This document shows, in pieces, positions 1 to 5,012 of a stretch of 5,473 nucleotides of DNA. Every line of letters begins with the position of its first letter. Within the stretch, counting starts at the first letter, position 1. Below the pieces are notes generated by a model that worked only from the letters and a program-made list of their open reading frames with translations, was not told the origin of the DNA and made no database searches. Both the position numbers and the translations under genes were made by a program. The stretch is from JAPLDA01 sp043783155 (GTDB lineage Bacteria; Bacteroidota; Bacteroidia; AKYH767-A; 2013-40CM-41-45): contig JAYVZS010000051.1 of the NCBI GenBank assembly GCA_043783155.1, forward strand, positions 1-5,473, read 5' to 3'.

Positions 1-42
1 ATGCCGTCACCATTGGTTTCTGCCTTATTGACCTCACCCCAA

Positions 43-63
43 CCCCTCTCCGAGGGAGAGGGG
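43..63. repeat. GC-rich palindrome, REP-like dispersed repeat
   Basis: Arms CCCCTCTCC (43-51) and GGAGAGGGG (55-63) form a perfect 9-bp stem around a GAG loop, inside a wider C-rich stretch (32-63) that differs sharply in composition from the AT-rich surroundings. Similar 'CCTCACCCCAACCCCTCTCC...GGAGAGGGG' units are, from memory, scattered between genes in many Bacteroidota and other genomes. It lies about 75 bp beyond the stop codon of efp on the minus strand. It has no T-run on either side, so it is not a standard intrinsic terminator, but it could protect mRNA 3' ends. The rest of 1-137 shows no convincing gene. A 32-codon frame from base 1 runs straight through the repeat and is not credible. 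I cannot exclude that the first 30 bases are the tail of a neighbouring gene. Confidence 0.6.
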
Positions 64-137
64 CTAATCCCTGCTATCGATAGATGTTTCAAGTGGTGAG
101 TATCTTTTTTGTCGGACAGTAGTGGAAAAACAATATA

Positions 138-698
138 TTATTTCACCTTCCCGACGTAACTCCAGTCACGTGTATCAATCTTTATCACTTCACCAATATT
201 GACAAACAGCGGTACATTTACAACAGCGCCTGTTTCAACAGTAGCGTGTTTAAGCGTGTTGGTTGCGGTGTCGCCTCTTAATCCGGGTTCGGTATAGGTA
301 ACTTCCAGCTCAACAAAAGTAGGTGCTTCTGCGAGAAGCGGAAGATCACTTTCAAAAGCTACTTTTACAAGCATCCCTTCTTTCATAAGCTTGGCATTTT
401 CTCCAAACAATTCAACAGGGATATGTATTTGTTCAAATGATTCGTTGTCCATGACTACTAAAAATGCAGCTTCATTGTATAAATACTGGAGTTCCCTGTA
501 TTCAACTCTTGCAACATCGACTTCCTCATCAGCACGAAAACGATTCTCGACCACTTTTCCGGATTTCAGGTTTTTCATCTTTGCCTGATAGAACGCACGC
601 AGGTTTCCCGGTGTACGATGAATAATTTCAATCACCTGAACTAATTCGCCATTGTACCGCAATACAGATCCGTTCTTAACATCATTTATTTTTGCCAT
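138..698 (-). CDS. efp: Elongation factor P
   Basis: EF-P binds between the P and E sites of the ribosome and relieves stalling at consecutive prolines. The product is 186 aa, the usual family length, with an N-terminal KOW-like domain (about 1-65) and two OB-fold domains (about 66-128 and 130-186). The EF-P signature K-x-A-x4-G-x2-V-x-V-P-x2-V-x2-G fits exactly at residues 150-169, and the family ending 'IDTR...YVGKVK' is present. I start at the ATG at 698, giving 'MAKINDVKNG'. A longer in-frame ATG at 755 would add 19 residues not found in the family and would place the start upstream of the likely promoter. The tip of the domain I loop reads P30-G-N32-L-R34-A-F, so the residue aligned with the modified Lys34 of E. 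coli is asparagine. No modification enzyme is encoded in the window. Residue 179 is Trp in 'DTRDWSYVG', where Gly or a small residue is more usual. The gene is divergent from the secreted protein at 840. Confidence 0.96.
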   Translation of the reverse strand: MAKINDVKNGSVLRYNGELVQVIEIIHRTPGNLRAFYQAKMKNLKSGKVVENRFRADEEVDVARVEYRELQYLYNEAAFLVVMDNESFEQIHIPVELFGENAKLMKEGMLVKVAFESDLPLLAEAPTFVELEVTYTEPGLRGDTATNTLKHATVETGAVVNVPLFVNIGEVIKIDTRDWSYVGKVK

Positions 699-718
699 AA
701 TTTTTATTTCAAGGAGCG

Positions 719-726
719 CAAAAATA
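719..726 (-). promoter_or_regulatory. Putative Bacteroidota -7 box for efp
   Basis: On the minus strand this reads TATTTTTG, matching the TAnnTTTG consensus of the Bacteroidota primary sigma factor. A CTTG at 746-749, read on the same strand, gives a plausible -33 element with about a 19-bp spacer. Transcription would start near 711-713, leaving an AT-rich leader of roughly 14 nt before the ATG at 698. The leader has no Shine-Dalgarno sequence, as is common in this phylum. The assignment rests on the motif and its position only. Confidence 0.5.
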
Positions 727-811
727 ACAAATAACTTTTTACCGGCAAGAGGCAATGAATTTCAATTCGCGCCGTTTACAGACGCATTACATTCCTTTTA
801 ACAGAAAACAA

Positions 812-819
812 TACATTTG
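812..819 (+). promoter_or_regulatory. Putative Bacteroidota -7 box for the gene at 840
   Basis: TACATTTG is a perfect TAnnTTTG match. It lies 20 bp before the ATG at 840, so the predicted transcript would begin near 825 with a leader of about 15 nt. No good -33 TTTG is visible at the expected distance; TTAC at 787-790 is the closest candidate. Confidence 0.5.
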
Positions 820-839
820 ACAGCTAAATTTATCAGAAC

Positions 840-1580
840 ATGCTGAAGCATTTCCTGCTTTTTACGATCCCCATCTTGTACTCTTCTTCACTGTTTGCTC
901 AAACTCCACATGACACCTTTTTGATTAAGGTTTTTGGGAAAGTGGTTGATGAAGAAGTTAATTCAAGGCACCTGGAAGACCTGATGATTGTAAACCTGGC
1001 CACGAACCAGGGAAACTTTGGGAAAGCTGACGGCACTTTTTCTGTTACGCTGAATAAAAAAGATACGTTGTTAATCGCTTCCACCGGATACGAGTTTAGA
1101 AAAATCTGTTTCAATGATTCGATTATAAAAAATGATTACTTCATCATGGTGCGGCTAAAAAAATTGAACATCACATTGCATGAGGTTCAGGTATTCTCGA
1201 CACGCGATCTTGAAGCAATTGAAAAAGACATTCAAAAACTCGGGTATAACAAAAAGGACTATGAGCTGAGTGGTATTAACGCGATATCAAGTCCGATTAC
1301 ATTTTTGTACGAAGAATTTAGTCGACACGAGCAACTAAGAAGGCACAATGCTGAATTGGTGAATGACGACAAACGCAGAAACCTTCTGAAAGAGTTATTA
1401 ACGCGTTATGTTGCTGATGACATTATAGACCTGAGCAACGATTCGTTTGATCACTTTGTTGATTTCTGTAACGTGTCAGAAGAGTTCATGAAAACTTCCA
1501 CGCAATATGAGTTTATGGTTTACATCAAACGGAAGTACAAATACTTTAGCGAACTCCATGATTATTATCGGGAGAAGTAG
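840..1580 (+). CDS. Secreted protein with carboxypeptidase-regulatory-like domain, function unknown
   Basis: The product is 246 aa. It begins with a signal peptide: Lys3, a hydrophobic stretch 4-19, and a likely signal peptidase I cut after 'SLFA' (A20|Q21). The mature protein should therefore be periplasmic or outer-membrane associated. Residues about 29-107 resemble the CarboxypepD-regulatory-like beta-sandwich that also forms the N-terminus of TonB-dependent receptors: 'GKVVDE', 'NLATNQGNFGKADGTFSV', 'DTLLIASTGYE', then 'MVRLKKLN'. A short linker ('EVQVFS') leads to a charged helical C-terminal half (121-246) with 'SPITFLYEEFSR' and 'FDHFVDFCN'. No transmembrane beta-barrel or catalytic motif follows, so it is neither a receptor nor a peptidase. 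Small proteins with this layout are, from memory, common and uncharacterised in Chitinophagia-like genomes. The ATG at 840 is chosen because it yields an intact signal peptide and follows a -7 box. No intrinsic terminator is seen after the stop. Confidence 0.85.
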   Translation: MLKHFLLFTIPILYSSSLFAQTPHDTFLIKVFGKVVDEEVNSRHLEDLMIVNLATNQGNFGKADGTFSVTLNKKDTLLIASTGYEFRKICFNDSIIKNDYFIMVRLKKLNITLHEVQVFSTRDLEAIEKDIQKLGYNKKDYELSGINAISSPITFLYEEFSRHEQLRRHNAELVNDDKRRNLLKELLTRYVADDIIDLSNDSFDHFVDFCNVSEEFMKTSTQYEFMVYIKRKYKYFSELHDYYREK

Positions 1581-1605
1581 CTTATAATAATTAGTACTGC
1601 GAAAA

Positions 1606-1650
1606 AATTGTTGAACCACTTACTCATCCCATGAGCGTGTGATAACAATT
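1606..1650. promoter_or_regulatory. Concentric inverted repeats upstream of the LuxR-type gene
   Basis: Outer arms AATTGTT (1606-1612) and AACAATT (1644-1650) share almost the same centre (1628) as the inner hairpin CTCAT-CCC-ATGAG (1623-1635, centre 1629). CAC (1617-1619) can also pair with GTG (1639-1641) between them. The element ends 3 bp before the putative -7 box at 1654, covering the -33 region. It could be an operator or a cruciform-forming site. There is no downstream T-run, so it is not a standard terminator for the upstream gene. Function is inferred from position only. Confidence 0.35.
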
Positions 1651-1653
1651 CTG

Positions 1654-1661
1654 TATACTTG
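1654..1661 (+). promoter_or_regulatory. Putative -7 box for the LuxR-type gene
   Basis: TATACTTG matches TAnnTTTG at 5 of its 6 fixed positions. Transcription would begin around 1667, giving a leader of roughly 58 nt to the ATG at 1725. The leader contains a 7-bp hairpin, CTTCACC (1680-1686) with GGTGAAG (1694-1700). The TTG at 1659 that opens the longest reading frame lies inside this box, which argues against its use as a start codon. Confidence 0.35.
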
Positions 1662-1724
1662 TATTTTACTGACGATGAACTTCACCACCTTTGGGTGAAG
1701 CGGCAGTGTAGTTTATATCATGAA

Positions 1725-2528
1725 ATGAAACACATGAAGCAAAGAAAGAAATTGTCGGACCAAAACCGTCGTGGCGAAGAACCGAATAAATTAACAAAAT
1801 CATCCGGGAATGGCTCTGTTTTCAAATCACCGTGGGACAAAACTTACATGGCTGACATTCTCAAGCACCTGAGTTCTCCGATCAATATTTTTGACCACCG
1901 CAAAAAAAAACTCCTGTACGTAAACGATGAGTTCGTGCGACTTGCCGGATTAACAGCAGAAGAATGTTATAGCCAGGAGCTAAAAGATTTTGACAGCTGG
2001 ATTCATCCCGGCGACCTATTCATGCTTAAGAGTCAAGTAAGAATTCGTTTGGACGAAGTATTTCGGAAATACATCAATGATTCTTCGATACGCCTGACTT
2101 ACCTGATTAATTTTCGCCTGAAAGAAAAAAAAAATAACGGAGAACTGATTTCTGTACTGTCACAATGCTCAGTATTGGAATGGGACGATCATTATTCTCC
2201 GGTTGTTACGATGAATATGCTTTCCGATACGACTCACTACAGCATGAATCAGAAAATGATCCTGATTGTAAACCTGTACGACGCGCAAAAGCAGCAATGG
2301 AAGTCTATTCTTAGAGAAGAATTCCTGAGTGTTCCGGACATTTTAACTGATCGTGAAAGAGAAATTATGTCACATATTCTCCTCGATAAAAGTGCAATTA
2401 AAATTTCCGAAGAACTCGACATGTCATACCACACGGTCCGGACTCATTGGCGCAACATCCTCCAAAAAACAAAATGCAAAACGCAGAAAGATCTCAAACA
2501 AATGGCGCTTCTTAAAGGATGGGTATAG
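1725..2528 (+). CDS. LuxR-type transcriptional regulator with PAS-like sensor domain
   Basis: This is a 267-aa DNA-binding regulator, cytosolic, with no membrane segment or signal peptide. Residues numbered from the ATG at 1725: a basic, low-complexity N-terminus (1-36); a PAS-like fold (about 43-190) with 'SPINIFD', 'LLYVNDEFVRLAGLT' and the typical 'WIHPGDL' segment near 92-98; and a C-terminal LuxR/GerE helix-turn-helix (about 205-267). The last opens with 'LTDREREIM' and has the recognition helix around 'MSYHTVRTHWRNIL' (233-246). There is no receiver domain with a phosphorylatable Asp, so it is not a two-component response regulator. The PAS part probably senses a ligand or protein partner, though I see no heme or flavin motif. 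The frame opens earlier, at a TTG (1659) that falls in the predicted promoter. ATG 1725 is preferred and ATG 1734 is an alternative. Targets are unknown; the FISUMP gene just downstream on the same strand is one candidate. Confidence 0.85.
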   Translation: MKHMKQRKKLSDQNRRGEEPNKLTKSSGNGSVFKSPWDKTYMADILKHLSSPINIFDHRKKKLLYVNDEFVRLAGLTAEECYSQELKDFDSWIHPGDLFMLKSQVRIRLDEVFRKYINDSSIRLTYLINFRLKEKKNNGELISVLSQCSVLEWDDHYSPVVTMNMLSDTTHYSMNQKMILIVNLYDAQKQQWKSILREEFLSVPDILTDREREIMSHILLDKSAIKISEELDMSYHTVRTHWRNILQKTKCKTQKDLKQMALLKGWV

Positions 2529-2549
2529 TGAACTATATATATTATTACG

Positions 2550-2621
2550 GTGTAAAAAAATATTTCCATCTCATTAATCGCCTGCACATTTCTGTTCGCG
2601 TTTATTCCCTGTAAAAAATCT
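2550..2621 (+). other. Lipoprotein signal-peptide coding segment without a normal start codon
   Basis: Reading in the FISUMP frame upstream of its first GTG (2622) gives 'KNISISLIACTF' followed by 'LFAFIPCKKS'. This is a short basic start, a hydrophobic core and a lipobox-like Cys (codon 2610) followed by Lys-Lys-Ser, typical of Bacteroidota lipoproteins. No ATG, GTG or TTG occurs between the in-frame stop TAA (2553-2555) and this segment. A GTG sits immediately before the stop (2550-2552), so the DNA reads GTG-TAA-AAA-AAT-ATT. One base change, TAA to AAA, would restore a standard 'M-K-K-N-I' signal peptide. Possible readings are a nonsense mutation, a sequencing error, or initiation at a rare codon such as ATT (2562). 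Confidence 0.65.
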
Positions 2622-3098
2622 GTGCGTGATTTTGCTTCCGTTCAAATCGGCAACCAAATTTGGATGACAAAAAACTGGGATTCACCTTTTCAAAAAAGCT
2701 GGTGGTATGAGAATGATTCAATCATAAACATGAAATACGGCCGACTATACTTTTATAGTAGCGCTATTGCCTCAGCACCTCCAGGCTGGCATTTGCCTTC
2801 GCTTGAAGAATGGCAACAATTGATTAATCACTTTGGCGGAGATTCATTTGCCGCTTCAAAAATGCTGGATGGATCATCTGGATTAAATCTTACCCTCAGC
2901 GGACATAAAAGCGCCAACATCACAACGAATGATTTGTTTGATCTGAAAGAACAATTCGGATATTACTGGACTTCTACCGTTAAAGGAGAACAAACGGCGT
3001 TTGCGATTGAATTCCGAAAAGGAGTTTCAAATGTGGTGAAAAATTATTACCGAAAAGCAAACGGATTTTCGGTGAGATACGTGAAAGATAAAAAGTGA
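2622..3098 (+). CDS. FISUMP-domain (probable surface) lipoprotein
   Basis: From the only common start codon in frame (GTG 2622) the product is 158 aa and covers an apparently complete FISUMP domain (Fibrobacter succinogenes major paralogous domain). Landmarks are 'VQIGNQIWMTKNW' (7-19), 'YGRLYFYSSA' (39-48), 'PPGWHLPSLEEW' (53-64), 'YYWTST' (114-119) and the closing 'GFSVRYVKD' (148-156). FISUMP proteins are usually exported lipoproteins of unknown biochemical role, often in large paralogous families in Bacteroidota and Fibrobacterota. The frame continues upstream into a convincing lipoprotein signal peptide (see 2550-2621), so a protein starting at 2622 would lose export and stay in the cytosol. 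I infer that GTG 2622 is not the native start, and that the gene either starts upstream in a non-standard way or is disrupted at codon 2. It follows the LuxR-type gene by about 93 bp to GTG 2622 (about 21 bp to the GTG at 2550), in the same frame, and could be co-transcribed with it. Confidence 0.85.
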   Translation: MRDFASVQIGNQIWMTKNWDSPFQKSWWYENDSIINMKYGRLYFYSSAIASAPPGWHLPSLEEWQQLINHFGGDSFAASKMLDGSSGLNLTLSGHKSANITTNDLFDLKEQFGYYWTSTVKGEQTAFAIEFRKGVSNVVKNYYRKANGFSVRYVKDKK

Positions 3099-3141
3099 AA
3101 CCCTGCTTTTAGTTACCGATAACCGTCCTCAAAAAACTTTT

Positions 3142-3149
3142 TACATTTA
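3142..3149 (+). promoter_or_regulatory. Putative -7 box for the universal stress protein gene
   Basis: TACATTTA differs from the TAnnTTTG consensus only at the last base and lies 22 bp before the ATG at 3172. That spacing is close to that of the TACATTTG box before the gene at 840. No clear -33 element is visible. Confidence 0.35.
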
Positions 3150-3171
3150 CGACCTGTAATCTATCAAGACT

Positions 3172-3990
3172 ATGAAAATATTAGTGCCGATTGATTTTAC
3201 ACCGATTACCGAAAACGCATTGAAGTATGCCATCGGTTTATCCGATACACTTCCGGTAACGAACATTTTTTTGTTCCATGTTGTGGGATCAGAAAAAGAT
3301 ATTCCTAAAGCAAGCAACAATCTGAATGAGCTCATTCAAAAATACAAGGAACAAACCAAGGTTATTTTGGAAACTGAATTAAGGCCAGGAAATATTTTTG
3401 ACATGATTGGAAGCACAGCTGCCGAATTAAAAACCTCCCTGATCGTCATGGGAACACATGGCATCAAAGGGATGCAACACATCATCGGCAGCAAGGCCAT
3501 GAAAGTAATTACCAATTCCGAAACGCCTTATATCGTTGTTCAGAAACTGCCATACAATGCAATCAAAAGGATTATGATTCCGGTTGATTATACACGTGAG
3601 AACAAACAACTACTGCCTTTGATTGAATCATTAAATAAAAAATTCAACGCCACTTTGTTACTCATTAAACAAAAAGCAAGCGATGAGTTCATTAACAAGA
3701 AGATCAATAACAACCTGGAGTATTTCAAAACCTCTCTTCGCGTTGAAAACATTCCCTTTGAAGAGGCGGGCAGTTATGGTTCTTCTTCGAAATACAAAGA
3801 TGTATTGGCTCAGGCAAACACTTTATCAGCCGATATGATTGTGACCACCATTGATCCGGATACCGGCATTTCAGATTACATTATGGGTGTTGAAGAACAG
3901 AAGTTGGTAGCGAATGAATCACAGATTCCGGTGATGTGTATCAACATCAAACACTTCATGAAATCGGGCGGTGAATTTTTAAACTTTTAG
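3172..3990 (+). CDS. Universal stress protein, tandem UspA domains
   Basis: The product is 272 aa, about twice the length of a single Usp domain, as expected for a two-domain cytosolic Usp protein. Domain 1 (1-125) begins 'MKILVPIDFT', with Asp8 at the usual nucleotide-contacting place, and carries the Gly-rich loop G94-T-H-G97...G106-S107 followed by 'TPYIVVQ'. Domain 2 (about 131-258) begins 'IKRIMIPVDY' and ends 'IPVMCINI', but its loop ('TTIDPDTGISDYIMG') has lost the G-x2-G pattern, so it probably does not bind ATP. In domain 1 eight residues separate G97 from G106, against nine in the classical G-x2-G-x9-G-S/T motif. Similar spacing occurs, from memory, in related Bacteroidota proteins, so ATP binding is possible but unproven. 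Usp proteins are linked to survival under starvation or redox stress; the specific role here is unknown. The gene converges on the nucleotidyltransferase gene with 13 bp between stop codons and no obvious terminator. Confidence 0.92.
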   Translation: MKILVPIDFTPITENALKYAIGLSDTLPVTNIFLFHVVGSEKDIPKASNNLNELIQKYKEQTKVILETELRPGNIFDMIGSTAAELKTSLIVMGTHGIKGMQHIIGSKAMKVITNSETPYIVVQKLPYNAIKRIMIPVDYTRENKQLLPLIESLNKKFNATLLLIKQKASDEFINKKINNNLEYFKTSLRVENIPFEEAGSYGSSSKYKDVLAQANTLSADMIVTTIDPDTGISDYIMGVEEQKLVANESQIPVMCINIKHFMKSGGEFLNF

Positions 3991-4003
3991 TTTCATTTTT
4001 TGA

Positions 4004-4621
4004 CTAGCCCTTTGCAAATGAACTTATGGCTATACTGATCTTCTGCTTTACCTGAAGCCAATTCATCGGTTTATTAAAAACAGGATCCGGCTCATTTTCC
4101 GCATCATGAAAGTAAACGAGGCTTTTCAACAAAATCAATTGTGAGGAAAAATCATATTTGCGGGAATAAAAGGCAAGAAGTTGTTCCAGCGAGAAATGAT
4201 CAAGCAATTCGTATATATCGAAAAAATCCTTCTTCGATCCTCGGTTCATTGTACTATTCAGTTTCATAGCGGCAATGTCTTCAACAGAAGCCATTTTAAT
4301 ACCCTCTTCTTTACCTACCTGATTTAGCAACGGATAATTATGACGGATGAAATCTGTTTTAACAGAGGCAATATCCAATGTGAGCGAGTTCTTTGCCTGC
4401 GATAATATCGTGATCGAAAATTTCTCTTTCAATGAATCAATCAAAATATTCGTATCAAATTCCTTCGAGGAAAAAAAATCAAGGTCAATGGAAACACGGT
4501 GCCCATACTTCAACGCAAGTGCTGTACCTCCAACAAGATAAAAATCATTTAACAATGGAAGATCCTGAAGCTCCTTTAATAATTCCAGTGCTTTGGGGCT
4601 GACGGTTGAAAAGAATAGCAT
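4004..4621 (-). CDS. AbiEii/AbiGii-type nucleotidyltransferase, probable toxin
   Basis: The product is 205 aa and belongs to the AbiEii-like nucleotidyltransferase family, toxins of type IV or related toxin-antitoxin and abortive-infection systems. The core motif is 'LVGGTALALKYGHRVSIDLDFF' in two parts: 'LVGGTALALKYGH' (29-41), then Arg42 and 'SIDLDFF' (44-50) with the metal-binding pair Asp46/Asp48. Asp90 ('VKTDF') is the likely third acidic residue. The C-terminal helical part has 'VEDIAAMKL' (113-121) and 'KKDFFDIYEL' (130-139), matching the Lys-Asp-Phe motif of the family. All catalytic landmarks are present, so it looks intact. The next in-frame Met is residue 110, beyond the active site, so the ATG at 4621 is the only workable start. 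This forces a 46-bp overlap with the end of the upstream DUF6922-like gene and suggests translational coupling. Toxicity and substrate (tRNA or protein nucleotidylation in relatives) are inferred from family knowledge. Confidence 0.88.
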   Translation of the reverse strand: MLFFSTVSPKALELLKELQDLPLLNDFYLVGGTALALKYGHRVSIDLDFFSSKEFDTNILIDSLKEKFSITILSQAKNSLTLDIASVKTDFIRHNYPLLNQVGKEEGIKMASVEDIAAMKLNSTMNRGSKKDFFDIYELLDHFSLEQLLAFYSRKYDFSSQLILLKSLVYFHDAENEPDPVFNKPMNWLQVKQKISIAISSFAKG

Positions 4622-4866
4622 CGAAATTTTTCTTTGGGGATAGAAAAGAGAAGGCTAAAATAATTTAATGTTTTTTGATCCAGGTAACGTGCCTGCAAAA
4701 GTTCAGTTTCTATTTTCGGTATTCCATATTTTGTTTTGAGTAAGATCCAATCCTCCCATGTCCCCAGCATACATACTCGCTGAATAATAAAAGTAGCATT
4801 GGCTGTTTCGGATAAAGAATTTATATCGGTATCCCAAAAAAGCGCCGATGTGAATTGGCTGATCAT
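4576..4866 (-). CDS. DUF6922-like small protein, probable antitoxin partner
   Basis: The product is 96 aa and cytosolic. Landmarks are 'FWDTD' (10-14), 'FIIQRV' (26-31), 'GTWEDW' (35-40), 'RYLDQKTLNYF' (60-70) and 'IPKEKFRCY' (76-84), ending 'HWNY' (93-96). I recognise this, from memory, as the DUF6922 family, small proteins often encoded just upstream of AbiEii-type nucleotidyltransferases in Bacteroidota. It shows no classical winged-helix pattern like the AbiEi antitoxin, so its mode of action, if it is an antitoxin, is unknown. Both conserved ends are present, so the gene looks intact. ATG 4866 is the only common start: upstream in frame there are nine sense codons without ATG, GTG or TTG before a stop (4894-4896). 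Its final 46 bases also encode the start of the nucleotidyltransferase in another frame. Transcription runs in the same direction as the rRNA operon, whose terminator lies about 108 bp upstream. Confidence 0.82.
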   Translation of the reverse strand: MISQFTSALFWDTDINSLSETANATFIIQRVCMLGTWEDWILLKTKYGIPKIETELLQARYLDQKTLNYFSLLFSIPKEKFRCYSFQPSAPKHWNY

Positions 4867-4871
4867 GTGAA

Positions 4872-4879
4872 CAAATGTA
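4872..4879 (-). promoter_or_regulatory. Putative -7 box abutting the start of the DUF6922-like gene
   Basis: On the minus strand this reads TACATTTG, a perfect TAnnTTTG match and identical to the box at 812-819. It ends only 5 bp before the ATG at 4866, so transcription would start at or within a few bases of the start codon, implying a leaderless or nearly leaderless mRNA. No TTTG-like -33 element is seen at the usual distance (about 4898-4902). The match may be coincidental, in which case the pair would depend on readthrough from the rRNA operon. Confidence 0.35.
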
Positions 4880-4973
4880 TAAAATTCCGGAATTTATATA
4901 GTAATCTGAAGACTTGCTGTCAGGAGTTAACAAGATATCGGGTTAAACACGTGACCACACAGAACACGGCAAT

Positions 4974-5006
4974 AAAAAAACCCCTACCATTTCTGATAGG
5001 GGTTTT
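4974..5006 (-). terminator. Intrinsic terminator of the rRNA operon
   Basis: Read on the minus strand, AAAACCCCTA (5006-4997) pairs perfectly over 10 bp with TAGGGGTTTT (4986-4977) across a 10-base loop, and is followed by a run of seven T's (4980-4974). It begins a few bases after the end of 5S rRNA. This is a textbook Rho-independent terminator separating the rRNA operon from the DUF6922/nucleotidyltransferase pair. Confidence 0.9.
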
Positions 5007-5012
5007 ATAATT

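Noticed and set aside
1..99. Short frame of 32 codons from base 1.
   Set aside because: It is mostly translation of the palindromic repeat and has no recognisable protein features.
699..755. N-terminal extension of EF-P from an upstream ATG at 755.
   Set aside because: The 19 extra residues are absent from the family and the predicted -7 box lies inside them; ATG 698 gives the standard 186-aa protein.
1631..1653. Resemblance to the E. coli lac operator (TGAGCG...GATAACAATT).
   Set aside because: The half-sites are separated by extra bases, no LacI-type gene is present, and the context is Bacteroidota; it is most simply chance overlap with the local inverted repeat.
1659..1724. TTG start for the LuxR-type regulator at 1659.
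   Set aside because: It falls inside the likely promoter box, and two ATG codons (1725, 1734) lie well before the first recognisable domain.
3112..3123. Hairpin GTTA-CCGA-TAAC after the FISUMP gene as a terminator.
   Set aside because: The stem is only 4 bp and is not followed directly by a T-run; too weak to call.
4703..4933. 76-codon minus-strand frame overlapping the DUF6922-like gene.
   Set aside because: It is an out-of-frame shadow; the alternative frame shows clear family motifs and the right context.
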